Shown in pieces: positions 12,500 through 25,290 of a stretch of 64,000 bases of DNA (the stretch's first letter is position 1; each line of letters begins with the position of its first letter). The notes beneath the pieces were generated by a model. That model searched no databases. It was given only the letters and a program-made list of their open reading frames with translations, and was not told the origin of the DNA. This DNA is from Alnus glutinosa (taxonomy: Eukaryota > Streptophyta > Magnoliopsida > Fagales > Betulaceae). Position numbers and translations under genes: made by a program. The DNA lies in NCBI RefSeq assembly GCF_958979055.1, contig NC_084890.1, forward strand, positions 29,867,116-29,931,115. The letters run 5' to 3'.

Positions 12500-13635
12500 G
12501 CCTAAAAGCATTCTTAGACCCTTCCCCTTTCTTTCCATCAATTTTTCCTATAGGTAGGGAAGAAGATCACTTTTTTTTTCCTAAAAAGAAAACACCCTAC
12601 AGCTTCCCTTTGCCTTTCCCTCTATCATTAAAATATTAATTTATACTTTTTCCTTTTGTTTTTTATTTCTTTTATTTTCTACTCTCTCTCCCTCTCTCGT
12701 CTTCTTCGTCCTCACACCCACTCTGTGTCTTCTTTTTTTTTTCTTTTTTTCTTTTTTTTTTTTTTTTTTTCTTTTTTTTTTTTTTTTCTCTCTCTGTCGT
12801 TGTCTTCGTCAAGCAAGCCTCCATCCCTGTTGTGCCCAGTTTGTTGACCAATTCATGTACAAACAAACACAAGAAAATCAAAAAGCATATCAACAGAATG
12901 AAAATCAAACCCGCACTTTTCTTGGATTTTGGTTTCTTCCGGGTACTGGATTTTTCTTTTTCACAAAAAATTTCCTTATTTTCCATCTTATTTCCCCAAA
13001 TTCCTTTCGATTCCTTCCCTTGATATTCCAATTGGAAAGCTAAAAATCTTGCAAAGTTCAATTGAAGAGTGGAGTTTGGCCGTTTTGAAGAATACCTATT
13101 TGATTATTTGCTGAATAGATTCTTTCTTTGGAATCACTTTTCTTGGGGTTTTTGCAGAGTCCTCGTTGGGGTTTTCGATTCCGTCATCATGTTTGTGGTG
13201 ATGAGAATACCCTAAAGAATTCCCAGAAGGCGGCAGACCGAGCTTGTCGTCCGAAGCTTCCAGAAGGTACCCGAGCTCCGGTTGAGACTCGCCGGAATCC
13301 GACGTTAGGTCAGCCACCGGCGCCGGAGAAGAAGTACAAGCCTGGGCATGGTGGAGACGAGTCGGGATAGTGAGTTTGAAACGCTCATCTATGTTTATTT
13401 GGATGATACCAGATGAATGATATCAGAGGAAGAAGAAAGGACTGAGAGTTGGGAGACGTGAGAGGATAGAGGAGAGAAAGGGGATTATTTTTTTTTTTTT
13501 TTTTTTTTTATGATTATAAAAGGAAATAGAAAATTATAGGGAAGTCGCTATGCAATGGATTTTATGATTTTTTTAAAATTTTTTTAAAATTTTAAGGAAC
13601 AGCTCCCTTTTAAGAAAACTGTGAATGCTTTAATG
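12500..13635. mobile_element. non-autonomous, Pack-like DNA element inserted in an old RLK fragment
   Basis: Two independent signs. The ends are loosely inverted (left taaaagcattcttag; right, reverse-complemented, taaagcattcacag), each followed by 'ccttccc' and 'gggagc' blocks. A paralogous uninterrupted site also exists: about 51795-51830 reads from 'gattttagaccctttggag' directly into 'gttttgacaagtctccgat', whereas here the same two flanks are about 1.1 kb apart (12464-12478 and 13638-13660). The interior contains a captured host coding fragment on the minus strand and long T/CT tracts. No transposase. Exact ends and target duplication are not clear. Confidence 0.5.
13096..13350 (-). pseudogene. 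captured host exon with an ELGYLLEASDD motif
   Basis: On the minus strand, 13317-13096 is open and GC-rich, unlike its surroundings, and reads MADLTSDSGESQPELGYLL, then EASDDKLGLPPSG, then a His/Asp/Glu-rich stretch and TPRKVIPKKES. The acidic 'ELGYLLEASDDxLGLPP' block resembles a short motif that I recall from plant proteins of unknown function; I cannot name the gene with confidence. The start codon is not assured, since the open frame continues upstream (SSPAPVADLT). Its position inside a transposon-like element and its isolation from any further exon suggest a transduplicated fragment rather than a gene. Confidence 0.45.
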
Positions 13636-14330
13636 GGAGTTTTGACAAGTCTTCGATTGTATTCTCACAATTACAATGACTGAACATAGGATTGACATGG
13701 CATTGTTGGAATTTTGAATTGAGACCTCAAGTCGTGCCAAACCGGGAGTATTTCAATCTTAACAACACTCAAGATTAATGAAATTATCAACTTTCAATTC
13801 AACCATCTCAAAAATCAATATGAAAATAGTTTAAGGCATGCAACATCCTGAACAAGGATATTAATGTCTGCAACGAGTAGGATGAAGAGAAAGCCTTGGA
13901 ATTGGACCAATATGTAGTACATGCTTTCTCTCTTGTGATTATTATTATTATTATTATTATAAACAAAAACGTACAGTTGGGGAACATATATTGCCACAAA
14001 CAAAAAGAAAATGATTATGAGTACGTAGCAAAAGGTGGAGAGGATTGGTGCATATATTGACACGTGGTTATTTTTCAAGAAAAAGATTGAAGATCACCAT
14101 TGACATTGCATTGGATAATCTCCATCACCGCTATTTCTACACTGTGGTGCATGGCATTCTTAAGCACATAAATGTGTATAGCTAGATGAAGACATGATTG
14201 CACATGGAATAACTCCATCGATCATGGCTATTTCTTAAGCCAAGTTATTTACTAAAAAGAGAGGATCAAGGAACAATATGTCACAATACGTAATTTACTA
14301 CGAATGGGCTTGATTCAAAGAGAGAAAAAC
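13636..14330 (+). pseudogene. decayed RLK-unit sequence, continuation of the 11.6 kb fragment
   Basis: Collinear with 51795-52320: gttttgacaagtct, ctgaacataggattgacatg, ttggaattttgaat, then aggtggagaggattggtgca. Further on, 'attgcattggataatctcca' and 'tgcatggcattcttaagcac' are the worn remains of a kinase ALEYLH...H.ILKP region also seen at 47125-47240. No usable reading frame. Confidence 0.45.
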
Positions 14331-14623
14331 AAAATAAATATGTAATTTCAGATCGAATTTCATTGATTAACTGACATAGTTGTTTCCTTTTCCCACTTTT
14401 AGAAGCAATTAGGAAAATAAGGCATAATGGCTATTGCATTAGGAAAATATATATATATATAATAGAAGAATGTAGAATGAAATTGCCTTAGAATAGCCCT
14501 TCTCAAAATCAAAGAATTTGATGATTATATTACCCTTAGTTAAGGTATTTAATCACCTTAATTTAAGTGGGAAATCCTTGATGATTTGATTAGCCAAAAT
14601 TAAGGAATTTAATTTGTGACTAC

Positions 14624-14639
<16 letters not shown>

Positions 14640-14655
<16 letters not shown>

Positions 14656-17600
14656 CAGAAACGCAAAATGAGTTATTGCAGTGGCATGACTACGCGTCGC
14701 TCAGCCAACATATAACACATGCCCCATAACATGCACCTGATAATAAGAGTAACATCAATTTAACTATGCAGCGGAAAACATAAACCTGAATAGTTGAAAT
14801 TACAACTTATACATCTATCACAAATTAATTACAATAAAGAGCCATTAACATCTATCTGTTTGAGTCTTATTAATACAATAATTACATAACAATAATGGTT
14901 TTACAAAGAATAAGTTACATAAACGTCACAAGCCATACCAGACCTATAAAATAGTGGACAACCCATGGTCCGACAATTACAACCATCGCGGTGAGCTTCA
15001 GTCATAATATCTCAAGTACACTGCTACCAAACCATCAACTATACCGAAGTACCTGCAGCCAAAGAAACATCTACACAGTTGTCGTGATATCTACATCCTC
15101 ATAGGTGAAAGAATGAGTCTACCGTCTCAGTACAAAGCATACTAAGACCTCAGTAATATTAAACTAAGTTTTTACAAAGAACCAATCTTTTTATTTATTT
15201 TTAGTCACGCGAGCACTATATCAGCCACAATTTACCAATAGTTAATACAACAAACACCGACTATTCAGAAAATATTTAAAACATACTATATAACTGTGAA
15301 CATATGTAGAAGTTCCAATCTACCGCTTGGAAGTTTCTACATATAGAACCCTCTATAATAATACTTTTCATCGGTGGCTCAGACATATGTGCACACGATC
15401 ACTCCATTACAAATATCACATCTACACATAAGTCTTAAGCAATAAAACATGGCAGCTTACTCTTCCATAATAGGATATCACCCTTCAACATAATACTCGC
15501 AATACCATCTCTAATCGTCTTTCAGCTTCATGCCTTGAGCGTCAGTAGATCATGTGAGCACTATAGTTAAACTCAATCATGCTAACATGTCTTTCCTAAA
15601 GAACAATAACAGTTAACCTTCTTACTCATAGATATGCCATTACTCGCACCTGGGCAGTCATGAATCCTCGTTCAAGTTCAATGTTTCTTAATACATGTAA
15701 CTATCCGATAGAAATTTACATAAGCGCTTTTCATTTAAGACACTTATGCATACCAACAAGTCTAGTAAAAATTACTCATAACATAAAAACATTACTCATA
15801 AAACAATGTTATACATGATATGCATGAACTGGGTTTACTGCTGTTTAACTGTGTTTACTGCTACTTTACTGCGTTCTGTTACTGCAGTACTGTTGTTGTA
15901 TGTATGCTCTATACTACATGCTCTATGCTCTGTGCTCTGTGCCTGGCCAGTATATGTTTCACTACTGTATCATGTTATAAAATCATGCTGTTACTAAAGC
16001 AAGTTCCCTTAAAACTAAACAAATCCAACATTTCATCAAATACTTTGAAATCATTCAAAACATAGTTTTTTCACAAAACATAAACAGTTTCAACATGACA
16101 TGTTCTCAAATAATTTGCATAATTTAAATCTCAACCGCAGCACATACTCAAACCCTTTAAATCAATTTAACACTCTTCACTCATGCATCAACTCTTAAAC
16201 ATCATTGATATAATTTGAACATAATCAAAACTAATTAAATTATCCAAAACATATATTTGATCATATGGTTGGTTCAGATTCATAAAACAATATACATTTT
16301 ATAAATCCATAATACATAAAAATATAATTTCTCAGTGAGTAGAATACTCACTTTGGTTGCATTAGACTCTTGACTCGAATATTCCCTTGAATTCTAGTTA
16401 CTTGAACTCTACATTGGAGATTCAATAGAAGTCTCTAATAATGACACATTCCTACAAACATTGGTATCGTTAGACTACACTATTGAATCTTATACTCTAT
16501 GACATCCTAACTACCCGCGTGCTCACATGTTGCGTTACCTGTGTCTAAGTCTAGCTAAGTATCCTAAACTATTATTCGATTAATCATTGGTTATAGGTTT
16601 GTTTCTTATCTTGTCTATTTATTATTATTATATCATATTGTCATTGTTAACCCGTTAATGGCTTGTTACTTATTTACTAAGTTAACAATATTCATTTAAC
16701 CTATTTATATGCATATGTATATACAACGCTTAACCTAATCCGATGACTCATAAATATCATGTGTGCATGTATAGGTGGATTAGTTACTACGTGGCCACAT
16801 AGTGGATTCATATTACATTTATGTGTTCTTATAAGCTTACTAACTTATACTTATTAATTTAGGGTTATTTGGGTAATCTATAACTCTGACATTCTTACTA
16901 GATTGTTCCCTTTGATATAAACTTTAGGCGGCTCTAGATTTATAACTACTAACATACTTAGTACTTAATCTTTATTAACTACAAACCATCTAAGTAATTT
17001 AAACTATAGGACATTAATCTTATATAACATATTAATCTAATAACTCTTATTGAACTAACTTATAATCACATTTTGTAATATCCATTCTTTTATTACACTT
17101 TGCCAATTTATTTATTAAAGCATGAGGTATATACATAAACCCCAAAGCCAAGCATTATACTTATGTTCCATTGACTATTAATCCACCACCACTCTATTAA
17201 TATTCCCTATTCATTTAATCATTCCTCTTACTTCACCATTTGTTTCATTTTCCATCTCTTAGATTCTTTCTTTACTTCATCTCAAAGTATTAAATATGAG
17301 CTACCATGATTAACCTCTAATTTAAATAACCCAATCAACAATAACTTCTACCAAAATGTCATAACAATTAACATCCTTAATCCACCACACCATTCCATTC
17401 GGCTATATTAGGAAAATATTCAATATCAATCAAACCCCAACCCAACATTATAACAAAAACCCCAAAATTCCCAAACAAAACCCTAAATACGGATTTAACC
17501 AAAATCATAACAACCCAATTTACAAATACCAAAACCAAATTCGGATTCAGCTCTAGAACTACAAATCCAACAACTGAATAAACAATCATTCAACAATATA

Positions 17601-18260
17601 CCCATAAAATTTACTCCTCAACCGATAGCCACAAGAATCCAAAGGGCAAACCCATTCAGTCAAACCACCACCGCAATCACCAAAAACTAACCCATAAATT
17701 CCAAACCACAAAGGACCCAGTCGATTCAACAGAAAATCAAGGGAAAATACAAGTAAATCAAAGACAAGGGGAAAGAGGACCTCACCCAAACAAGGCCGGA
17801 ATCCACGCCCTAGTTGCTGCCTCCCGAGACCCGACGGTGGCCCAGCCACCATAGCTTCCAAAATCGCGTATCGACGGCCAAGAATCCATCAAAACACACT
17901 CGGGTTCTCACTCACAATTCGTCTCACAGAATCTCTCACAACCTCTAACTTTGTGTGTCTAAAATAGGAGAGAAAGAAAGAAGAAAAGAAGAAGGATGTT
18001 GCGTGTGAGCCGAAGAGAAGAAGAGGAAACGGAGGGGCTGTGGTGCGGCTACAGAGAACAGAGAAGGGAGACGGAAGAAAAGAGAAAGAAAAGGAAAAGG
18101 TAAGAACGGAGAGGGCATGCGTAGGGAAGAGAAAAATAGGAAAGGAAGAAAACGATAAGGGACAAGTGGCGATTTGTGAGTGAGTGGAAAGGGATGATGA
18201 AATCTTTCTCAGCCAATCAGGCTATAACACGTGGCAAGGATGAGATTCCCTTCATTTAAA
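14640..18260 (-). mobile_element. probable fossil long LTR or LTR-retroelement remnant (gypsy-like)
   Basis: A gene-free block of about 3.6 kb with the texture of long gypsy LTRs read on the minus strand: repeated 'ctcagt...actaagacctcagta' and 'gtgagtagaatactcact' words, a long AT-rich body, a GC-rich patch with 'gacggtggcccagccacca' (17840) and a purine-rich leader ending near 18250. No polyprotein motifs seen, so a solo LTR or deleted element is likely. Ends not resolved. Broken and old. Confidence 0.35.
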
Positions 18261-18980
18261 GCCTCCAACTTATATAAATTAAAGGACCTCATTTTATTAA
18301 AATTATATCGTTTATTAATTAACATTTGGCCTCACATATATTTAAACTTTTTTTTTTAAAAATACACATATTTAAACTAAACTTTAATCAATGTATTTAA
18401 TTATTTATTTAATTAGGACCTACTATAATAATTATCCATCTTAACCATATTGTATTTTATTTTCATAACATGATTATTATTTACCTAGAATAAAATTATT
18501 AATCTCATCCATTTAATAAACATAATTTATTAAATTGTTAAATCCCCTACTTATTTTTCTTGGTCTTTACATAATTTATATGATTTCGATCCTTATATAT
18601 CAAAGGGAAATTTTAATTTTCATGAAATAATTTTCAACAATTTGTAGCTTTGATTGTCTTTATGAACAATCTTGAGCTACATTCTTGGTGGAGACCGCCA
18701 TTCGACTGCTATATATAATTTGAATGGCATAGCAGTGAAAAATTAGCCCTAATTATTATTATTTTTTTTTAAACAAATGCTGATCTAAGAGCTAATTTTA
18801 CTGTTACACAATAAAATATTTACGAGATATATATAGCATTATTTAATTCTATGGCAATCATATAACAGTCTACTAAATATCATTACTATATAAGATATTA
18901 TCACACTAAAATTTCTCTTAAATCTTGCAGGTGGGAAATAATTGGATTATTGTGGCAAACAGTGAATTGTTTGACTGTGA

Positions 18981-19170
18981 CTTGGTGGAGCACTACAAAC
19001 AATGGACATAATAAGCACATGATGCACATCATAACAATTCTGAAAATGCTAGGCTTGGTGGAGCACTATGGATGTGGTGATCATTCATGTAATTAAGCAC
19101 ATCATGACAATTGTGAAAAACTGAAAATGCTAGACTTAATTATAATTGGTGGAGCACTGTGAATGTATCA
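18981..19170. repeat. imperfect tandem duplication (two copies plus part of a third)
   Basis: Each unit starts with cttggtggagcacta/g (18981, 19054, and without the first bases 19146). It continues through 'aagcacat...catcat.acaatt.tgaaaa' and 'ctgaaaatgctag'. Spacing is about 73 and 92 bp. Noncoding. The stretch 19171-19850 beyond it shows nothing I can assign. Confidence 0.7.
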
Positions 19171-19855
19171 TGTCATAACCTCGTCAAATGAGCGTGGTCT
19201 AACTACATATGCCATTTTCATTTGGATCTCCAAAAAAGTCATTTGGAAACATGCACATCAGTTCAGACTAAATAATATATTTCAATGCTTCAAATGCAAT
19301 GAGTTATTCTTTTCAAAATGCTAACGTTAGAGTCCCGAGTCCCGACCAACCCTTAGGATTGACTTTTGAAAATCAAGAGTTTACCTTGATTACAATCAAA
19401 CTTTGAAATCATTAATTAGAATCGTGCGTGTGTATTTTAAAACGTTATTTTAATACATAAAATCATCAGCATTCCGCACTCACATATAAAATCCTGACCA
19501 TTCTTTTGAAAACATCAACGAATGGAAATACATGCATCAAATACATTTTCTTTCTTTGTAAATCATTTGATAAAATACTTTTAAAACATAATTTTAACCC
19601 TCAACCATCATGATTAGGAAAGGAATATATCAAGAAACAATAGGGTTATCAAGAAACAACAAGATTATATGCTTTGTAGGCTTTTACCTTGAGAAGATAG
19701 GCTGAATGAACAAATATTAAACTGTATTAATTGGAATTGACAGAAATCGTCAGTTTCGAGCTCGTCTCACCTCTAGCAGTTAGTCTTACGCTCTATAGGA
19801 GGCTGAAAAATCGTGCATATGAAGTCTCCTAGGTTTTTTAGGATTAAATAAAGCT

Positions 19856-21148
19856 GAGAAATGCTACACAGAAGACTTTCTTCCGTCCCTCTTCCGTCTT
19901 TTTTCCTACTTGGCATTTCTTTTTCGTTTAAAAATAAAATAAAAAGAAGGGAAGGTTTAAACTAAGAAAGTCGACAGTCTTTGGTTTCATTTCCCCCCAA
20001 TTTTCAGTTTTCTCCCATTTTTCTCAATTTTCGGCGCCGACCACCGCCCTCCTTCCCCACCGTCCAGCTCCCCCACCAAACAACCCATAAATCCAACAAA
20101 AACCGCAACACCCACCAGCTGATTCAAAACCTTTAAACTAAAACCCAACACTTAAAAAATCCAAAGAAAGCCTATTACCTTAGTCCAACTATTAGAATTA
20201 GTTCAATTTATCTTTCACATTCTCTTGGAAACAGAACAACAAAGCGAAAAAAAACACACAACTCTGCTTTTCATTCTTTGTTTTACCTTAGTTCTCTCAC
20301 CAACCAAAAACAAAGTAATCAAATAGCAAACTTCTACAATAACGAAAAAAAAAATAATGACCCATAAGAAATTGTGGAACTTAAAGCTCAAAACTTTGAA
20401 AAGAACCCAACCTGCTTCAGGTTGCAGAAACCTTCGGAGACAGCAAGAGCATAGTCAAAGGCTAAACTAAAAAACCCAACACTTAAAAAATCCAAAGAAG
20501 GCCTAAACTTTAGCACCAAACAACCAAAGAATTTAAATTAATTAATGCCAATAACTCAATCAATCAAAAAAATCATGACTTTCAGATTTCTTCTCTCTTC
20601 TCTTTTCCTCTGTTTTCCAAGCAACCAAGCAGAGTTTAAGAAAATCATGAAAAGCGTAGACAGAGAGAGGAGAAAACTTACAGCAGGAAAACGGCAAGAG
20701 AGAGGGGGGGGGGGGTGCTCCGATGGGTGGTGGTCGGTGGGTCAGCAACGAGAGAGACCCAAAATCTGAGAGAGAGAGAGAGAGAGAGAGAGACGAGCAG
20801 CGCTTGGTCTACTGGCCGGCATTCTGTCGGTGGGTTGGTGGCCGGCGCACCGTCGACTTTTGGGAAATGGGTTCGCTCGGGTCAAGATCGATGGTTTGAG
20901 AGGGACCGTGTTCTGAGAGGGCCGGACGGTGTTGGCCGTTTGGTGGGACAGTGGGACAGTGGAGGAGGGGGGTGGTGGTCGACGCCGAAAATAGGGAGAA
21001 ATGGGGGAAATGAAACCAAGGACCGTCACTTTCTTAGTTTAAACCTTTCATTCTCCCTTATTTTTAAAAAAGAAAAACGAAAAAGAAATTCCACGTAGAA
21101 AAAAAGATGGAAGAGGGACGGAAGAAAGTCTTCTGTGTAGCATTTCTC
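19856..21148. mobile_element. Mutator-like element with terminal inverted repeats of about 230 bp
   Basis: The left end gagaaatgctacacagaaga and the reverse complement of the right end match for the first stretch without a break, and similarity continues inward: cttccgtccctcttcc, tggcatttctttttcgttt, ttaaac..agaaag, and ttttcggcgccgaccaccgc against ttttcggcgtcgaccaccac. This gives arms of roughly 230 bp (19856-20090 and 20915-21148). The interior has no transposase. It contains a direct repeat of 'cccaacacttaaaaaatcca' (about 20145 and 20477), a G run and a GA repeat. The same terminal word (agaaatgctaca) ends the short MITE at 59001-59184. I see no clear target duplication. Confidence 0.75.
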
Positions 21149-21239
21149 TGAAAAGAATGAAGAAAACTTCTTAGAGAGAAAAGAACTTTTGAAATTCACT
21201 TTCTCCTCCTTTTATTTATTTTCACTTCTCAAAAAAGAA

Positions 21240-21900
21240 AAAAAAAAATACCATCAACTTTAAAACATTCTAAACTTTTTTCACTTTTTATATCAAATCA
21301 ACATTTTTTTATTATTTTTTAAATAAAAAATTTATTACCATAAATTTTTTTTTTTTACTTTTTATATAAATTATTTTAATTATATATTACATCAATCCTA
21401 TTTTTTGATCATTAAAAAACATTCCTAAGAGAAAGGGAGAGAGATTTTCAAATGGGCCTAATCAGTTGCAGAGCCTCTCAATGCTTCTTTGGGTTTTTTT
21501 TTTTTTCCGTAGAAAAAGATGAGGGAAAGAATAGAACATGGGCAACTGTTAGACTCCATTCCCGCACACGGTTTTTCGTCTTTCCACGCAGCACGCACAT
21601 CGCACACTGTTCAAAGAAGGGCAACTGTTTGACTCCATGCCTTGGCCGTGCAATCTTAGTGTCGGTTGGCAAATGCATGTGTTAATTTTTTAAAATTAAT
21701 AAAAAATGATGATATAATATAAAGTAAAAAGAATTTTTATAAAAAAAATAAAAAATTTTATATTGTAGTAAATTTTTTTATTTGAATAATAATAATAAAT
21801 TATTAATGTAATATAAAAAGTAAAAATATTTTATCCGTTGATTGTTATTGAAAAATATAAAAATAAAATTAAAAAAAATGTAATTAGTACATTTACTATT
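21240..21900. repeat. AT-rich inverted pair flanking a copy of the F-box gene leader
   Basis: The sequence at 21250-21400 and the reverse complement of 21690-21880 share ordered AT-rich blocks (e.g. aaataaaaaatttattacca against caaataaaaaaatttactac, then actttttatat). Between them, 21463-21540 (aatcagttgcagagcctctc, T-run, tagaaaaagatga) duplicates 24460-24535, the 5' leader of the F-box gene, in the same orientation. This could be a small Pack-type element carrying the leader, or a local duplication invaded by AT-rich repeats. Confidence 0.45.
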
Positions 21901-22364
21901 CTGTGCCGTAACCAAGCTTGTCAAACATGACCCTTATAGCAGAATTGAGTGAAGAATGATTACTCCTTTCCTCTTCTCTTGTCTTGCCCCACTTTTACAT
22001 CCAGAACAACTAGTTTTAGACGCTGTAATTTCTACTTTATTATTGCTTTATAACGTACTATTTCTACTTGAGGTATTTTCTGCAAGGATTCCGTCAAGTG
22101 AAGGAAAGCGTTGGCAATAGACAATTAAGTATAAAAGTTGTAATTACTACCCATTAAAACCCTTCCAAGTCCAACAACCATCAAACTAACCAATAATTGT
22201 AGTACGAGCAGTACATGATAATACTCTTTTTCAAGTCATTTGAACTACTACCACCAAGCATGATTTGACTTGGGACTGGATCAGTAAAGCCTCCTGCGAA
22301 AAAGGCAAAGGAAATAGTTTACCCTTTTACAGAAATTCCAGTTAACAAGGACATCAAGGCTTCA

Positions 22365-22701
22365 TGATCCAGGAAGGAAAAACATAAGAATATAAAATTA
22401 AAATAAATTTATGATAATTCAGAGTCTCACCAAATTAACGAAACTGATAAAACAAACTAAAGTTTTACTGGCCTTAGCAGCGTTTCACTACCGCTACCAA
22501 TAAAAAAGAAAGGAGTCACACCTCATAGCTAGGAACAAAACCATTTTCTTAATTCATCATAAACCGTTTATTACAATAAAATATTAAGCTTAAATAAGCT
22601 CATGGACTAAACCCTAAACATAATGCGACTAACTTTTGATCAAAGGCCAAGCCCATTATTAAATAACAAATAACAACAAATTTATTCTTATCTCTGCATC
22701 A
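22365..22701. mobile_element. fossil solo LTR with 5-bp target duplication
   Basis: It begins TGATCCAG and ends CTGCATCA, and both flanks carry the direct repeat cttca (22360-22364 and 22702-22706). The related sequence at about 8510-8530 reads aaggcttcatctatataaag without the insert and serves as an empty site. A second, inverted copy lies at 56685-57144. Only an LTR remains, so the element looks removed by LTR-LTR recombination. Family not determined. Confidence 0.8.
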
Positions 22702-23192
22702 CTTCATCTATATAAAGAGGTTTACCTTGGAAAGAATAGTTCGCATTCCCTACTAATTGCAGCTAAACTTCAAATGCTCTGCTACTGGAAGTTTTTCTCT
22801 CTTTCTCTTTCTTAGATGGGGATACACACACACGACACACTCTAAGCTTGAGCATATATACCAGTTCTGTTAATTTCCTTCCAAGTTCTAGAACAATTAG
22901 ATGTTGTGAATCTTGTCATTTGACCAACCGCAAACATAACAACATTTTCTTTTATTTTTTCTACATTTATGAATTACATGACCCTGCCATTGAAAAAATA
23001 AAAGAAACAAGAGTAACAAACGATTATTGATATCTTACCTTTTCCTGCTTGCTCGCAACTGAATCACTGTCCCAACCTAGAAAGACAGTTAGCCCACGTG
23101 AGAGAATGCAGAATGGAAACACTAACACCAGAATGAAAATGGGCCAATTTGTAGTTGATTTTCGCATAAGCTTACATCCGTATCTTCCTTTT

Positions 23193-24392
23193 TCACTTCT
23201 TTTCTTTCGCCTTGAGCTTGCTAACACAATACAAAGTCGTTTCCACTCCCAAAACTCCATCTACTACATTCAGTAGAGCAAGGGACTCCACATAAGTATC
23301 GAAATAAAGCCAGTCACTTATATCATAAATGTGAAGATACCAGGATTGTTCGCTATTACGTTCGTAAGAACACAAATCTCCCTCATGTTCCACTAGAACT
23401 TCGCCATTCTTTGTAAAGCCTATCGGACCATATGATCCATACTCAAACTTAATATCGAACTGCTTAGTCCAAGATTCCGCTCTTCCATACTCTTTCATCA
23501 CCCAAACGGGCACATCCTGATCGTCCCCGTAGGGGATAAGAGCAAGCAACCCATCAACTACCGCCATAAAAAGCTCGAAGGTTTCCGCGCCTTGTAAACT
23601 CTTTGGCATAGCCATTTCACGAAACACCTCATCCTCTATATCGAACGACACGATTAGGTGGCGAAACGGGCGCTGGTGCTCTGGAGTGCGAGCTGGCCAG
23701 TGGACTGCCCCATTAAAGAAAATATTACGTAACGAGGGTGAGCCGAAGGGTTCTCTAAAGTAGTAGGAAGGACCGAGGGCCATAAAAGAGCGCCATGCGC
23801 CGGTTCGAAGCGTATAAATCTCAACCAGAGAATGAGTGGTGCCTTCGGCATGTACAATCCTCACCACTTTGTAATCGTCGGTCTTGGGGCAATACCCAAA
23901 GCCATGAGTCTGGGTTTCCAATCCCCGAAGGCCAATGTTAGGGTGCGGAATGGATATGGCTTTTTGAATACAAGGGTTGCAGAGAACGTATGAATCAAAA
24001 CCTTTGGTGAGACAAAATAGGCCGTTAGATGAACCAATTACCATCATGCAATCGCGCGAGCAACGGAATTCGATGAAATCTGCTGGATCTCCTCTGACAT
24101 CAGATTCTTGAGTGACCAAACTCCTCTCTTGCATTTCTGGATCAAGGGAAAGCCGATGGATGCATATGGCAGCGGATCGGTCTTTCTTGAGTGGGTAGTC
24201 GAAATGGTAGAAAACAAGGTTGGATGGGTATTCGTGGTTGGAAAGAGCCCGGCTGAGGTGGGTGGCGATGAAATGGGGGCTAGAAATGAGAGAGCATCAT
24301 GTCTTGGAAACGCACCTGAATTTGATGACAGACTTCACGGGCAATCGTGAGAGGATTTCGGCGACAACTTCATTGGGGAGAGTGTCTGACAT
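23193..24392 (-). pseudogene. F-box protein with FBA-type C-terminal domain, one in-frame TGA
   Basis: F-box proteins of this type act as substrate-recruiting subunits of SCF ubiquitin ligases. From the ATG at 24392: MSDTLPNEVVAEILSRLPVK, then SVIKFRCVSKT, a typical F-box. A TGA follows (24297-24299) where family members usually have Trp. The same frame then continues as CSLISSPHFIATHLSRA through the rest of the protein: NGLFCL and LCNPCIQK, GFGYCPKTDDYKVVRIV, VEIYTLRTGAWRS, FFNGAVHWPA, LIVSFDIEDEVFREM, and a C-terminus at 23193. These are the ordered motifs of the FBA/kelch-associated domain found in CPR1-like proteins. An earlier ATG at 24479 is in frame, but the sequence before MSDT is not F-box-like. 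The total is about 400 codons, normal for the family. Either a recent pseudogene, a read-through case or a sequencing error. Confidence 0.82.
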
Positions 24393-24550
24393 CGTCCTTT
24401 TTCTGGGGATTGAAGAGGATAAAGAAGAAAACATTTTAGAGGAAAAAAAGCTTTCCGAATCAGTTGCAGAGCCTCTCAAAACTTTTTTGGTTTTTTTTTT
24501 CTTAGAAAAAGATGAAGAAAAGAAGACAACATGAAAAGAGAAAGAAGAAG

Positions 24551-25245
24551 TGGCGGATGCATTTATAAGCCAGCGTGGCCGCTACCGGAGTTAAAAGTGG
24601 GTCCCCGCTTTGTCTTGGGATTGTGTACTAATTGTATTTTTAACATTTTTCTATATATATATATATATAAAATTAAATTTTCATTGATAGCTAGAGTTAA
24701 TGCCCCAACCGCTTTACCGCTTCTCTAATACAAATAGCACACTTTGCCCCACCACCTTTTCCTTTTTTCCATTTCTTTTTTCTTTTTCTTTTTTTTTTGT
24801 CTTCTTGTAAGTCTGTAAAACACGTCACTGCAATGGCAGATGCATTCATAAGCCAGCAGGGATGTGCCCTTACTGGAATTAAAAAAAAAAAAAAAATTCT
24901 TATTAAATTTTCATTGCTAGCTAGAGTTAATGCCCCTACAGCCTTACCGCTTCTCTAAGACTAATAGCCCACTTTGCCCCACTACCTTTTCCCTTTTCCA
25001 TTTTTTTTTTCTTTATTTATTTATTTATTTATTTTTTGTCTTCTTGTAAGTCTGTAAAACACGTCACTGCAATGGCAGATGCATTCATAAGCCAGGAAGG
25101 ATGTGCCCCTACTGGAATAAAAAATAAAAAATAAATAAAAAAATCTTACTAACTTTTCATTTCTAGCTGGAGCTAATGGACTCTATGTACGGCTTTACCT
25201 CTTCTCTAATGCTAATAGCCAAACTGGCCCAACACCTTTTCCTCT

Positions 25246-25290
<45 letters not shown>

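Noticed and set aside
12656-13061. Overlapping Phe- or Lys-rich frames near 12.7-13.0 kb
   Set aside because: Products of T/CT tracts; the only credible coding content in this element is the minus-strand fragment below 13350.
20545-21098. Open frames in both strands inside the 19.86 kb element
   Set aside because: They translate GA repeats, a G run and the GC-rich inverted arms; no protein-like pattern.
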